Shown: positions 17,953 to 27,070, counted from the stretch's first letter. The stretch: 58,645 bases of DNA from an uncultured Eubacteriales bacterium (GCA_902797845.1 CADBUJ010000046.1:1-58645); one strand, 5' to 3'. The notes: generated from the letters alone by a model not told the origin. Translations and numbers: made by a program.

Positions 17953-17977
17953 GTGCGGCTATGGCTGCGCTTTTTTT
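17953..17977 (+). terminator. Leader terminator just before nrdD
   Basis: GTGCGGC pairs with GCTGCGC (two G-U pairs) over a TATG loop and is followed by seven T. It lies between the promoter and the nrdD start, preceded by a second small hairpin CACC/GGTG (17931-17945), so it may be an attenuator. Confidence 0.6.
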
Positions 17978-18005
17978 ATCAAAGTTTTACAGGGAGGGAA
18001 AGAGC

Positions 18006-20183
18006 ATGAAGATCATCAAAAGAAACGGTTCCGAAGTTCCCTTTGATATCTTTCGGATTGCCAACGCTATAAAGAAGGCAAATGCAGAAGTAGACGAGGA
18101 CGAAAGATTAAAAGAAACTCAGATCATGGATATCTCTTACGATGTAATGCACAGGTGTGAGGAAGCATTACACGCCCTTAATGTGGAAGAGATACAGGAT
18201 ATGGTCGAGAACGGCATCATGGAAAGAGGCGCTTTTCAGGTTGCCAGAAAGTATATTACTTATCGTTATATTCAGAACCTTAAGAGAAAAAGGAATACCA
18301 CAGACGACAAGATCCTTTCTCTTATAGAATGCAACAACGAGGATGTAAAGCAGGAGAACTCCAATAAGAATCCCACCGTAAACAGCGTTCAGAGGGATTA
18401 TATGGCAGGAGAGGTAAGCAAGGACCTGGCCAACAGGATCCTTTTACCCAAGGATGTGGTGGAAGCAAATGCAGAAGGCATCATCCATTTCCATGATGCG
18501 GATTATTACGCTCAGCATATGCATAACTGCGATCTGGTAAATCTTGAGGATATGCTTCAGAACGGTACAGTTATAAGCGGAACCACCATCGACAAGCCCC
18601 ACAGCTTTTCAACGGCCTGCAACATTGCTACGCAGATAATCGCGCAGGTTGCATCCAGCCAGTACGGCGGACAAAGCATAAGCCTTACACACCTTGCTCC
18701 TTTTGTTGACGTCAGCCGTCAGCGCATCAGGAAGAAAGTGGAAGAGGAAGCCGAGATCATGGGCGTTAAGGTCGACGACGATACTATCTCAAGGATCGTT
18801 GAGGACAGACTTCTTGACGAGATCAAGAAGGGTGTGCAGACCATACAGTATCAGGTAGTAACTCTTATGACCACCAACGGACAGGCTCCCTTCGTTACGG
18901 TCTTCATGTATCTTAATGAGGCAAGGAACGAAAGAGAGAAGAAGGATCTTGCAATAATCATCGAAGAGATGCTCCGTCAGAGGATCCAGGGCGTAAAGAA
19001 TGAGGCAGGAGAGTGGATAACACCTGCTTTCCCCAAGCTTATATATGTACTTGAAGAAGATAACATCAGACCCGGTACTCCCTATTTCTACCTTACGGAG
19101 CTGTCTGCAAAGTGTACGGCCAAGAGAATGGTTCCCGACTATATCTCCGAGAAGGTAATGATCAAAAATAAAGTTGACGAGAACGGCGAGGGACATTGCT
19201 ATACATGTATGGGATGCAGAAGCTTCCTTACTCCTTATGTGGATCCCGTTACGAAGGAACCCAAGTATTACGGAAGGTTCAACCAGGGCGTCGTTACCAT
19301 AAATCTTGTTGATGTTGCACTTTCCAGCGGAAGGAATATCGAGGAATTCTGGAGGATATTCGATGAAAGGCTGGAGCTTTGTCACAGAGCTCTTGTTGCA
19401 AGACACGAAAGACTTAAAGGCACTCTTTCCGATGCGGCTCCTATACTTTGGCAGTACGGAGCTCTTGCAAGACTTAAGAAGGGAGAGACCATAGACAAGC
19501 TCCTCTTCGGCGGATATTCCACCATAAGTCTTGGTTATGCCGGACTTTACGAATGCGTAAAATATATGACCGGAAAATCTCATACGGATGAAGAGGCAAC
19601 ACCTTTTGCTCTTTCCATAATGGAATACATGAATGCAAAATGTGCTGCATGGAGAGCTGAACACAACGTGGCATTCTCTCTTTACGGCACACCTCTGGAA
19701 TCCACCACATACAAATTTGCCAGAGCTCTTCAGAAGAGATTCGGCATCGTTCCCGGCATCACAGACAAGAATTATATTACAAACAGTTATCACGTACATG
19801 TAACGGAAGAGATCGATGCATTTACGAAGCTGGGATTCGAGGCTAAGTTCCAGAAGCTTTCTCCCGGCGGAGCCATAAGCTATGTGGAAGTTCCCGACAT
19901 GCAGGACAATATCGAAGCTGTTATTGCCGTTATGCAGTATATCTACGATCACATAATGTATGCTGAGCTTAATACCAAGTCTGATTATTGTCAGGTATGC
20001 GGCTATGACGGAGAGATAAAGATCGTCGAGGAAGACGGAAAGCTTATCTGGGAATGTCCCAAGTGCGGAAACAGGGATCAGTCCAAGATGAACGTAGCAA
20101 GAAGGACCTGCGGTTATATAGGTACTCAGTACTGGAATCAGGGCAGGACACAGGAGATCAAGGACAGGGTACTGCACCTTTGA
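18006..20183 (+). CDS. nrdD: Anaerobic (class III) ribonucleoside-triphosphate reductase
   Basis: 725 residues. Makes deoxyribonucleotides without oxygen using a glycyl radical. N-terminal ATP-cone (KIIKRNGSEVPFD start), central barrel with HMHNCDL and CYTCMGCRS, a C-terminal zinc site (CQVCG and CPKCG), and the radical site RRTCGYIG, with Gly at about 703. ATG 18006 follows AGGGAGGGAAAGAG; the frame is open from 17961, but those codons overlap the leader terminator. nrdG follows 94 bases later. Confidence 0.96.
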   Translation: MKIIKRNGSEVPFDIFRIANAIKKANAEVDEDERLKETQIMDISYDVMHRCEEALHALNVEEIQDMVENGIMERGAFQVARKYITYRYIQNLKRKRNTTDDKILSLIECNNEDVKQENSNKNPTVNSVQRDYMAGEVSKDLANRILLPKDVVEANAEGIIHFHDADYYAQHMHNCDLVNLEDMLQNGTVISGTTIDKPHSFSTACNIATQIIAQVASSQYGGQSISLTHLAPFVDVSRQRIRKKVEEEAEIMGVKVDDDTISRIVEDRLLDEIKKGVQTIQYQVVTLMTTNGQAPFVTVFMYLNEARNEREKKDLAIIIEEMLRQRIQGVKNEAGEWITPAFPKLIYVLEEDNIRPGTPYFYLTELSAKCTAKRMVPDYISEKVMIKNKVDENGEGHCYTCMGCRSFLTPYVDPVTKEPKYYGRFNQGVVTINLVDVALSSGRNIEEFWRIFDERLELCHRALVARHERLKGTLSDAAPILWQYGALARLKKGETIDKLLFGGYSTISLGYAGLYECVKYMTGKSHTDEEATPFALSIMEYMNAKCAAWRAEHNVAFSLYGTPLESTTYKFARALQKRFGIVPGITDKNYITNSYHVHVTEEIDAFTKLGFEAKFQKLSPGGAISYVEVPDMQDNIEAVIAVMQYIYDHIMYAELNTKSDYCQVCGYDGEIKIVEEDGKLIWECPKCGNRDQSKMNVARRTCGYIGTQYWNQGRTQEIKDRVLHL

Positions 20184-20228
20184 TAATGATCTAGAAGGCG
20201 GCGCCAGTCACCCGCCGCTTATATAGAT

Positions 20229-20256
20229 AGAGCCGGGTACAGCCCGGCTCTTATTT
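20229..20256 (+). terminator. Hairpin between nrdD and nrdG
   Basis: AGAGCCGGG/CCCGGCTCT with a five-base loop and a TATTTT tail, ending about 22 bases before nrdG. It may be a partial terminator lowering nrdG relative to nrdD, or an RNA-stabilising hairpin. Confidence 0.6.
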
Positions 20257-20277
20257 TCCGGAAATGGAGAAAGGCAT

Positions 20278-20820
20278 ATGAAATACGGAAATATCAAATA
20301 TAACGATATAGCTGACGGAGAAGGGTGCAGGACATCTCTTTTTGTCAGCGGATGCACCCATCATTGCGAAGGCTGCTTCAATCCCGAGACATGGGATTTC
20401 GAATATGGTATGGATTTTACCAAGGAAACCGAGGACGATATAATAAGATCCCTTGAGCCAATGTACATATCCGGCATAACGGTCCTGGGAGGAGAACCTA
20501 TGGAAGTCAGAAACCAGAAGGTTTTAAGGCCCTTCCTGCAGCGGATAAAAAAAGAGCTTCCCCACAAAAATATCTGGATATATTCCGGATACACATGGGA
20601 GGAGCTTCTGGATAAGAATAATGCAAGATGTCATTCCGAGGACACGGAAAAGATACTGGAGATCACAGATGTTCTGGTAGACGGAGAATTCATCCTGGAC
20701 AAGAAAGATATAATGCTGAGATTCAGAGGGAGCAGTAATCAGAGAGTTATCGATGTGCCTGCCACCCTGAAAGCAGGTGAAGTAATCATATCCGAATACT
20801 CCAAGAGAAAAGAATATTAA
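20278..20820 (+). CDS. nrdG: Anaerobic ribonucleotide reductase activating protein
   Basis: 180 residues. Radical SAM activase that makes the glycyl radical on NrdD. The [4Fe-4S] motif is C26-xxx-C30-xx-C33 (CTHHCEGC), preceded by GEGCRTSLFVSG and followed by the SAM-binding GGEP (TVLGGEPME). GGAGAAAGG lies before the ATG. Partner of the nrdD gene upstream. Confidence 0.95.
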   Translation: MKYGNIKYNDIADGEGCRTSLFVSGCTHHCEGCFNPETWDFEYGMDFTKETEDDIIRSLEPMYISGITVLGGEPMEVRNQKVLRPFLQRIKKELPHKNIWIYSGYTWEELLDKNNARCHSEDTEKILEITDVLVDGEFILDKKDIMLRFRGSSNQRVIDVPATLKAGEVIISEYSKRKEY

Positions 20821-20840
20821 AAACATGCATCATATAAATA

Positions 20841-20866
20841 AAAAGGCAGCTTATGCTGCCTTTTTT
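20841..20866. terminator. Bidirectional terminator
   Basis: AAAAGGCAGC, TTAT loop, GCTGCC and six T. It separates nrdG from the convergent regulator gene. Confidence 0.9.
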
Positions 20867-20877
20867 AGTGCAAAAGA

Positions 20878-21474
20878 TCATCTTCCCATGGCAGACCACC
20901 ATATGATGATGGCCTGGGCTCCCAGTCCCACCAAGAGAAACCAGGGGACAAATCCTTCCGTAAAAAGGGAAATGTGGACTGTAATGGCCGCCATGACAGA
21001 CCACACCAGCAGGGAGATAATAAGATAATTCTTTCTCTGATTAAACCAGAGGCTGTTGTATATCAGCCATATGACCATTATCAGAGGAATAAAATACAGG
21101 AATATAAGCCACTTATGGGGCATATGGGGAGCCAGGGAATTAAGGACTACGTAAAGGGCTATGGCAGTAAATATGACCATAAGTATGCTCATCACAGTAA
21201 TATAAATATGTCTTTTGTAAAGCCCGTTGGCTTTTCCTCTGGGGACAGGGACATCATCCCCGGAATGGGGCGTGATGAGATAATCCACCGTAACATTAAA
21301 AAGATCCGCTACGGATTTGAGATTTGAGATATCAGGAGTGGAGCCACCCCGTTCCCATTTTGAAATGGCCTTATCGGAATAATTTAGCAGATCACCCATT
21401 TCTGCCTGGGTCATTCCGGATGCCTTTCTCAGATTTATAATGTTCTCCGCAATAATATCCTTTATGTCAGACAT
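20878..21474 (-). CDS. XRE-family HTH regulator with C-terminal membrane domain
   Basis: 198 residues. N-terminal helix-turn-helix (about 1-65): NIINLRKASGMTQAEMGDLL, then DKAISKWERGGSTPDISNL, the standard Xre/Cro fold. A basic linker is followed by about four hydrophobic spans. Such membrane-tethered regulators are frequent in Firmicutes; the signal is unknown. ATG 21474 is chosen because GGAG sits five bases upstream, whereas the longer frame starts at a TTG. No operon partner is evident. Confidence 0.88.
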   Translation of the reverse strand: MSDIKDIIAENIINLRKASGMTQAEMGDLLNYSDKAISKWERGGSTPDISNLKSVADLFNVTVDYLITPHSGDDVPVPRGKANGLYKRHIYITVMSILMVIFTAIALYVVLNSLAPHMPHKWLIFLYFIPLIMVIWLIYNSLWFNQRKNYLIISLLVWSVMAAITVHISLFTEGFVPWFLLVGLGAQAIIIWWSAMGR

Positions 21475-21560
21475 AGCTGCTCCGATCAAGACTATCTGAA
21501 GATCAAACTAGTTTTGTAGCATTATAACTTTTTTCCACGAGCTGTTCAAGAATAAGGTAA

Positions 21561-21594
21561 ACCGGCAGTAGAAAGGCACTCTACCGGCAGTAGA
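21561..21594. repeat. Two direct copies of ACCGGCAGTAGA, 22 bases apart
   Basis: Copies at 21561-21572 and 21583-21594 lie on the same DNA face about two helical turns apart, and the second is part of a small inverted repeat CTCTAC/GTAGAG. They sit between the XRE regulator and degV, and could be an operator. Confidence 0.6.
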
Positions 21595-21709
21595 GTTCCG
21601 CTTAAATAAAGGGTTTCCCGGGGTTGAAGGTCTGTCGGTAGCAATTGCCGAAAAAACATATATACTTTTGCCATACCAGAGAAATAATCAAATGAAAGAG
21701 GTATTTATC

Positions 21710-22576
21710 ATGAGTGATTATAAGATAATAGCAGATACCGGTGCCGATATTTCCCAGGAGATATTAAAGAGATGGGATGTGGATTACTGTCAGCTTACCT
21801 TTAAATTTGACGGTGAAGAAACAGAATATAAAAATTTCGATATGGACACCAAGGTATTTTACGACAAAATGAGAAAAGGCGGTGTGGCAAGGACATCAGC
21901 CATCAATTCCGAAGGATTTAAGGATAAATTCAAAGTTTACCTGGATCAGGGTTTAGATGTTTTATACACCGGATTCTCCTCCGGCATAAGCGCCACGGTT
22001 TCCAGCGCTCAGTCCGCAGCAGAAGAATTAAGAACCGAATATCCCGACAGAAAGATAATCGTGGTAGACACTCTTTCTGCATCATCCGGAGCCGGACTGA
22101 TGGTAAAATTTGCCGTAGACAACAAGAATAAAGGCATGTCCATAGAGGAAAACGCAAAAGATCTGGACAGCAGAAAGATGGGGCTCAGCCACTGGTTTAC
22201 CGTTGAAGATCTTGTTTATCTTAAGAGAGGCGGAAGGATAAGCCCCACGGTCGCCTTTGTGGGAAATCTTCTTGGTGTAAAGCCCATACTTCATGTGGAT
22301 GATGAAGGCCATCTTATAAATATGACAAAGGCAAGGAACAGAAAAGGCTCTCTTAAGATGATCGTTGATAAATGCGTGGAAAATCTTCCCGAAGATTTTA
22401 AGGGCCCAGTTTTTATAAGCCATGCCGATTCCCTGGATGATGCCAGATTCACGGCTGAATACTTTAAAGAGAGGACAGGCGTCAAAGCAGATCTTATTTC
22501 AGAGATCGGCCCCGTTATAGGCGCTCATGCCGGCCCCGGCACCATTGCACTTTTTGCCGAAGGAATAAAGAGATAA
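21710..22576 (+). CDS. DegV-family fatty-acid-binding protein
   Basis: 288 residues, normal for the family. DegV/FakB proteins bind a fatty acid and present it to the kinase FakA. Motifs: ADTGADIS at the start, VARTSAINSEGF, YTGFSSGISATVSSA, and LKRGGRISPTVAF in the middle, then GPVIGAHAGPGT near the end. ATG 21710 follows AAAGAGG; the longer frame from 21668 has no ribosome site. No fakA is nearby, so the assignment to phospholipid synthesis is by family only. Confidence 0.92.
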   Translation: MSDYKIIADTGADISQEILKRWDVDYCQLTFKFDGEETEYKNFDMDTKVFYDKMRKGGVARTSAINSEGFKDKFKVYLDQGLDVLYTGFSSGISATVSSAQSAAEELRTEYPDRKIIVVDTLSASSGAGLMVKFAVDNKNKGMSIEENAKDLDSRKMGLSHWFTVEDLVYLKRGGRISPTVAFVGNLLGVKPILHVDDEGHLINMTKARNRKGSLKMIVDKCVENLPEDFKGPVFISHADSLDDARFTAEYFKERTGVKADLISEIGPVIGAHAGPGTIALFAEGIKR

Positions 22577-22587
22577 TAACAGATAGA

Positions 22588-22615
22588 GGGTATGGCACAG
22601 GCCATACCCTTTTTT
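22588..22615 (+). terminator. Intrinsic terminator after degV
   Basis: GGGTATGGC/GCCATACCC over an ACAG loop, then a T run. Its stem is nearly the same as the second terminator before the giant gene (40290-40314). Confidence 0.9.
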
Positions 22616-22624
22616 ATTTTGCTG

Positions 22625-22633
22625 TGATATAAT
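22625..22633 (+). promoter_or_regulatory. Extended -10 promoter for the TraX-GreA pair
   Basis: TGATATAAT is a consensus extended -10 (TGnTATAAT), 42 bases before the TraX start. There is no good -35, which the extended element can compensate. Confidence 0.5.
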
Positions 22634-22674
22634 CGAAAGACTTCAGTTTACTATGGGGTGAGGTCCTGCCGTAT

Positions 22675-23463
22675 ATGATGCTTGCGGCAAAACAGCAGCG
22701 GAGGAAAAGAGATTTGGAAAGAGGTGGCATAAACGCCCTTGCATTAAAGATAATAGCGGTTATCTCCATGCTTGTGGACCATGTGGCGGCATCAGGTCTT
22801 CTGCGCCGTTTTTATCCAAACGGATTACTGGGACTTGATCCCAATACATCATATGAAGCGGCAAGAGCCATAGGACGCCTTGCATTCCCCATATTCTGTT
22901 TTCTTATGGTGGAGGGGATAAAACATACCGGAAACTGGAAAAGGTATGTGCTCCGGGTAGCTGTGTTTGCTCTGATATCGGAGATACCCTTCGACATGGC
23001 ATTGAACGGTAAGCTTTTTAACTGGGGGTATCAGAATGTACTTTGGACACTGCTTCTTGGCATGGTGCCCCTTTTATATCTAAAGCTTTATGAAGGAAGG
23101 GATAAAACGGCAGGGTATATAGCCCTTGTCATTGTTGGAGCCATGGCGGCAGAGACCTTTTTACTTTCGGATTACGGAGCATCCGGAGTGGTGCAGATAG
23201 GGATAATGGGCTTTATGCTCCCTGAAAAGGCGGAGGAGCATCCAGTTAAAAATACGGTCATATGCGCTATTGCCATTGCCGCATGCTGTCTCGTGCAGAT
23301 GAATTATCTGGAGATCCCTGCAGCGATCGCCCTTATACCCATATTCTTCTATAACGGGAAAAAGGGTCCGGGAGGCAGGTTCTTCCAGTATTTCGTTTAT
23401 ACCTTTTATCCTGTTCATTTATTGATTTTGGGACTTTTAGTCATGGGGGTAAGTCATGCATGA
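22675..23463 (+). CDS. TraX-family membrane protein
   Basis: 262 residues with about eight hydrophobic spans. The opening LKIIAVISMLVDHVAAS and the following RAIGRLAFPIFCFLMVEGIKHT are hallmarks of the TraX family, first known as the F-pilin acetylase and widespread in Firmicutes as a membrane acyltransferase-like protein. Its substrate here is unknown. The start is 11 bases after GGGGTGAGG. It overlaps the GreA-like gene by eight bases. Confidence 0.85.
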   Translation: MMLAAKQQRRKRDLERGGINALALKIIAVISMLVDHVAASGLLRRFYPNGLLGLDPNTSYEAARAIGRLAFPIFCFLMVEGIKHTGNWKRYVLRVAVFALISEIPFDMALNGKLFNWGYQNVLWTLLLGMVPLLYLKLYEGRDKTAGYIALVIVGAMAAETFLLSDYGASGVVQIGIMGFMLPEKAEEHPVKNTVICAIAIAACCLVQMNYLEIPAAIALIPIFFYNGKKGPGGRFFQYFVYTFYPVHLLILGLLVMGVSHA

Positions 23464-23959
23464 TAAATTAACCAGGGGAGATATCCGGAAAATGGAGGAG
23501 GAGATACAGTACAGAAGGCTTGAGCTTCGGCCCAAGCTTCTTCAGTCTCTTAAGGAAGCCCGGGCTCATGGTGATCTTTCCGAAAATTTTGAATATTATG
23601 CTGCAAAACGCGAAAAAAACAGAAATGAGAGCCGCATAAGATACCTGGAAAATATGGTTAAGACCGCAATCATCATCGAGGATGACACGAAAAAAGACCA
23701 GGTCGGAATAAATAATCTCGTTACCGTGCACTTTGAAGAGGATAACGAGGATGACACATTTAAGATCGTGACAACCATACGATCCGATGTCACAAAAAAC
23801 CTTATATCCATTGATTCTCCTATGGGCAAGGCCCTTCTGAGAAAAAAAGAGGGAGATCGTGTGGAGATAAAGACTGAGACCGGATATGTATACCACGTGG
23901 TGATCAAAAAAATAGAAAAAATAAAAGATGAGGATAAGGATGTGATCAATCCTTACTGA
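23456..23959 (+). CDS. GreA/GreB-family transcription factor
   Basis: 167 residues. N-terminal coiled-coil hairpin with the acidic tip GDLSENFEYYAAK (Asp and Glu kept), then the C-terminal FKBP-like domain with SPMGKALLRKKEGDRVEIKT. Gre factors enter the RNA polymerase secondary channel and stimulate cleavage of backtracked RNA. The sequence between the two domains is more acidic than in housekeeping GreA, so this may be a paralogue. Translation is probably coupled to TraX. Confidence 0.82.
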   Translation: MHDKLTRGDIRKMEEEIQYRRLELRPKLLQSLKEARAHGDLSENFEYYAAKREKNRNESRIRYLENMVKTAIIIEDDTKKDQVGINNLVTVHFEEDNEDDTFKIVTTIRSDVTKNLISIDSPMGKALLRKKEGDRVEIKTETGYVYHVVIKKIEKIKDEDKDVINPY

Positions 23960-23966
23960 GTTGCAG

Positions 23967-24003
23967 AAAGGCCTGTTTTTCCAAAGAAAAGCAGGCCTTT
24001 TTT
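23967..24003 (+). terminator. Intrinsic terminator after the GreA-like gene
   Basis: AGGCCTG/CAGGCCT with an inner T/A pairing and a T tail. Confidence 0.85.
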
Positions 24004-24004
24004 A

Positions 24005-24033
24005 TTGAAAAGAAAAGGAGTGCATGATATAAT
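24005..24033 (+). promoter_or_regulatory. Promoter of the cdaA-cdaR operon
   Basis: TTGAAA (24005-24010), 17 bases, TATAAT (24028-24033). It should drive the seven genes from 24073 to 29944, which are closely spaced or overlapping. Confidence 0.8.
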
Positions 24034-24072
24034 TTTACGGAATATCTTTACTTTATTTATAAGAGGTATCAA

Positions 24073-24528
24073 ATGGTAGATAAAGAAAAAGTGCATCTTA
24101 TGTGCAAAGGTGCTATTTACGAAAAAGAATACGGCACCGAGGACATGAGACGAACATCATATCTTGCCAGCGATTACGTCAGATATAATCTTCTTAAAAC
24201 TCTGATCGGCGTAACCATCTGCTTTATTATCATTTCGGGAGCTCTCTTTATTTTCTCCACGGACGAAGTGCTGGAAAAACTGGTGGAACTTGACTTCAAG
24301 GGCCTTTTCAGCAAATATGCCGTTTATTATATCATCGTACTTATCATTTACACGGTCATCAGCATTATTTTCTATGCATATCAATATCATATAAGCAATA
24401 AAAGGATCAAAAATTACGTTAAGCTTTTGGACAAGGTCAACGAATATAACGGCGTTCATATAAAGGACAAAAAGAAATCAGGCAATAAAGAAAGAAACCA
24501 GAAGAAAAAGGGAGGGAGCGGAAAATGA
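24073..24528 (+). CDS. Small membrane protein of unknown function
   Basis: 151 residues with two hydrophobic spans (roughly 56-75 and 92-113) and a very basic C-terminal tail ending in Lys/Gly. I recognise no family. The first 50 residues are soluble and the loop between the spans is short, so both ends are probably cytoplasmic. It is the first gene of the c-di-AMP operon and overlaps the next gene by four bases (ATGA). The location points to a link with the membrane or cyclase, which is only guilt by association. Confidence 0.75.
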   Translation: MVDKEKVHLMCKGAIYEKEYGTEDMRRTSYLASDYVRYNLLKTLIGVTICFIIISGALFIFSTDEVLEKLVELDFKGLFSKYAVYYIIVLIIYTVISIIFYAYQYHISNKRIKNYVKLLDKVNEYNGVHIKDKKKSGNKERNQKKKGGSGK

Positions 24529-26156
24529 ATAACATAAGCAATGCCATAAATTCCGTGGCCCTTTTCTTAAAAAAATACGAATATTATTTCATGATGCTGG
24601 TCAAATTCGTTCTGGCTATCATTATCTTCAACCAGTTAAAAAACAACCTGGGATATTCGTCGTTTTTTAATAACGGTATCATTATCTTCGGCCTGTCTCT
24701 GGCATGTGCCGTTATACCTTCAAATCTTTTTGCCCTTATTGTGGGTATGGTTACCCTTATCCATCTTTACAGACTTTCACTTATTATCTGCGTAATAGCA
24801 GGTATACTGCTCCTTCTTATATACCTTATGTATCTGAAATTTGCTCCGGAGCAGGGTCTTTTGATGGTCGCGGTCCCCGCCCTCATACCCTTTAATCTGC
24901 ATTTTGCTCTGGCCATGGGAGCAGGTCTTATGGTAAATCCTTTTACCATCGTGCCTGCCTGCGGCGGAGTCATCATATACTACATCATCGATTACCTTAA
25001 AACAGCGGCTGATTCCGTGGGATCAAGCACGGAGATAAGGGATATAATCTCCTCCGTAAAAGGTATATTCGACGGCATCATGGATAATAAGGACATGGCT
25101 GTCCTCTGCATGGTGTTCATTACAGTCATCATAATCGTATTCCTGGTGGGAAAGAGAAGCTTTCCCTTTGCATGGTATATAGGCCTTGGCCTCGGTATAA
25201 TAGGCGGCATCATTGCAGTTAACGTTTTCAACAAAATGCTTAACGGAAACCTTCCTGTAGGAAAGACTGCAGTGGGTCTTATAATAGGAGCGCTCATTAT
25301 CGGGGTACTTCAGTTCTTATTCCACAATGTCCATTATTCCAAGAGGGAGGCTCTTACCTTCGAGGACGAGGAATATGTTTATTATGTAAAGGCACTGCCT
25401 AAGAAGATTCAATTCGAGGAGCAGGAGGAAACCGGTATAAAGGATGCCCTTAATATGCTCCGAAAGAAGGATAAGAAGGAAGAGGATAAGAAGGAAAAAG
25501 CGGAGATAGAAGGAGAGCCTGCACCTGCAACCGGAGACACCATCGTGGCGGGTCATACGGGAAACAGAAGGAAAAAGGATACATTTAAAGCTGAAAAGGC
25601 TGTTGAAACGGAAAAGGATGACATGCCTGACCTTCTGGAGGATGAGATCCCCTTCGAAGATGCAAAAGAGCCGGAACGGGATAAAACAAGCATATTGGAA
25701 GAGGAAGACCTTGGCGGCATACCTGAGATAAAGAGCAATAAAAAGGAAAAGGATAAAAAGACTCCCGGAGAAAGAAGAGCCGAGAGGCTTAAAAAGGCCA
25801 GGGAAGAAAGAGAAAAGAGACGCAGGGAAAGAGAAGCAGCTGCAGCCGCGGAACCCGAAGATATAGACGATATACTGGAAGAGGAATTAGCCGCAGAGGA
25901 TACAACGGCTGATTCGGCCTATGCCGAAAGGCGGAGAAAGCGTCTGGAACGTGCGGAGAGAAGAAGAGCAGAAGGCAAAAAATATAAAGAAAATACGGAA
26001 GATATAAAGGAGCTTCTGCCTGAAGATCAGGCGGAGACATCAGGGGATAATATCCCCATGGTAAAAGAAGATCAAAGATCATTTTTCCTTGATCCGGACG
26101 GTGAAAGCTTTGATGAGATCACCTCCGAAGATATCGGGGATCATCTTGATAAATAA
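24525..26156 (+). CDS. Polytopic membrane protein with long charged cytoplasmic tail
   Basis: 543 residues. The first 270 are hydrophobic with about eight spans, including conserved-looking GLMVNPFTIVPACGG. The rest is highly charged: runs of Glu, Lys, Arg and Ala between about residues 285 and 520, with coiled-coil tendency and no recognised domain. I do not recognise the family. It sits between the small membrane protein and cdaA, 17 bases before the latter, suggesting a conserved membrane partner of the cyclase, an inference only. Confidence 0.75.
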   Translation: MNNISNAINSVALFLKKYEYYFMMLVKFVLAIIIFNQLKNNLGYSSFFNNGIIIFGLSLACAVIPSNLFALIVGMVTLIHLYRLSLIICVIAGILLLLIYLMYLKFAPEQGLLMVAVPALIPFNLHFALAMGAGLMVNPFTIVPACGGVIIYYIIDYLKTAADSVGSSTEIRDIISSVKGIFDGIMDNKDMAVLCMVFITVIIIVFLVGKRSFPFAWYIGLGLGIIGGIIAVNVFNKMLNGNLPVGKTAVGLIIGALIIGVLQFLFHNVHYSKREALTFEDEEYVYYVKALPKKIQFEEQEETGIKDALNMLRKKDKKEEDKKEKAEIEGEPAPATGDTIVAGHTGNRRKKDTFKAEKAVETEKDDMPDLLEDEIPFEDAKEPERDKTSILEEEDLGGIPEIKSNKKEKDKKTPGERRAERLKKAREEREKRRREREAAAAAEPEDIDDILEEELAAEDTTADSAYAERRRKRLERAERRRAEGKKYKENTEDIKELLPEDQAETSGDNIPMVKEDQRSFFLDPDGESFDEITSEDIGDHLDK

Positions 26157-26173
26157 TCCGACAGGGAGACGAT

Positions 26174-27070
26174 ATGGCAACCATAGGCAATGTTATAGGC
26201 GATAAGCTTGCATGGATCTGGAAAACGCTTACATCCTTCAGGATAAGCTACATAATCGAGATCCTCATAATAGCCGTCTTAGTATATTTCATGCTTCACT
26301 GGATCAAGCAGACGAGAGCATGGATGCTGCTGAGAGGCCTTCTTATAGTGCTTCTTTTTGCCATTGTTTCCTATGTTTTCCAGTTGTCGGTAATACTATG
26401 GATATTTACAAACCTGTTCAGCGTTATCGTAGTTGCCATCCTTATCATTTTCCAGCCAGAGCTCAGAAGAGCATTGGAGCAGCTGGGAAGAAGAGGCATC
26501 GCCGGAAATATTTTTAACGGCAGACGAAGCAGCGAGGAATCCATAAGAGAAAGCGAAAAGGTTATGGAATCCGTAAGGAAGGCTGCCATAGAGCTGTCCA
26601 GGACAAAGACAGGAGCTCTTATCGTCATAGAAAAAGAGGTTATGCTCAGCGAATATGAAAGAACGGGCATCCTGATAGATTCCAAGGTATCAAGCCAGCT
26701 GCTTGTAAATATATTCCAGAAGAATACTCCTCTCCATGACGGAGCGGTTATCATAAGAGGCAACCGGATCGTAGCGGCAACATGCTATCTTCCCCTGACC
26801 GATAACAGCGAATTATCCAAGAGCCTTGGAACAAGGCACAGGGCCGGAGTGGGCATAAGCGAGGTATCGGACAGCCTTACGGTCATCGTCTCCGAAGAAA
26901 CGGGAGAGATCTCCATTGCAAGAGAGGGAGAACTTGAAAACGGTCTTACACAGGACCATCTCAAAAACGAACTTATCGGATTTATCGGAATAAAGGATAA
27001 GACCGAGGGCAGGACAGGTGCCGCCCAGGTGGAAAGAAAGGCAGACAATGAAGAAACTTCTGACAAATAA
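26174..27070 (+). CDS. cdaA: Diadenylate cyclase (c-di-AMP synthase)
   Basis: 298 residues. Three N-terminal membrane spans followed by a DAC (DisA-N) domain. Catalytic motifs are intact: DGAVIIRGN (Asp-Gly-Ala) and GTRHRAGVG (RHR). It joins two ATP into c-di-AMP at the membrane. The next gene, cdaR, overlaps by 23 bases, the conserved cdaA-cdaR pair of Firmicutes. The glmM gene often next to it is not here. Confidence 0.96.
   Translation: MATIGNVIGDKLAWIWKTLTSFRISYIIEILIIAVLVYFMLHWIKQTRAWMLLRGLLIVLLFAIVSYVFQLSVILWIFTNLFSVIVVAILIIFQPELRRALEQLGRRGIAGNIFNGRRSSEESIRESEKVMESVRKAAIELSRTKTGALIVIEKEVMLSEYERTGILIDSKVSSQLLVNIFQKNTPLHDGAVIIRGNRIVAATCYLPLTDNSELSKSLGTRHRAGVGISEVSDSLTVIVSEETGEISIAREGELENGLTQDHLKNELIGFIGIKDKTEGRTGAAQVERKADNEETSDK

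Noticed and set aside
17961..18005. N-terminal extension of NrdD from ATG 17961
   Set aside because: The codons overlap a hairpin and seven T of a leader terminator; the ATG at 18006 has a good ribosome site and the family N-terminus.
18789..20177. 462-codon open frame antisense to nrdD
   Set aside because: It lies wholly within a certain gene and its translation has no family features, being rich in Cys, Tyr and Leu as expected from reversed codons.
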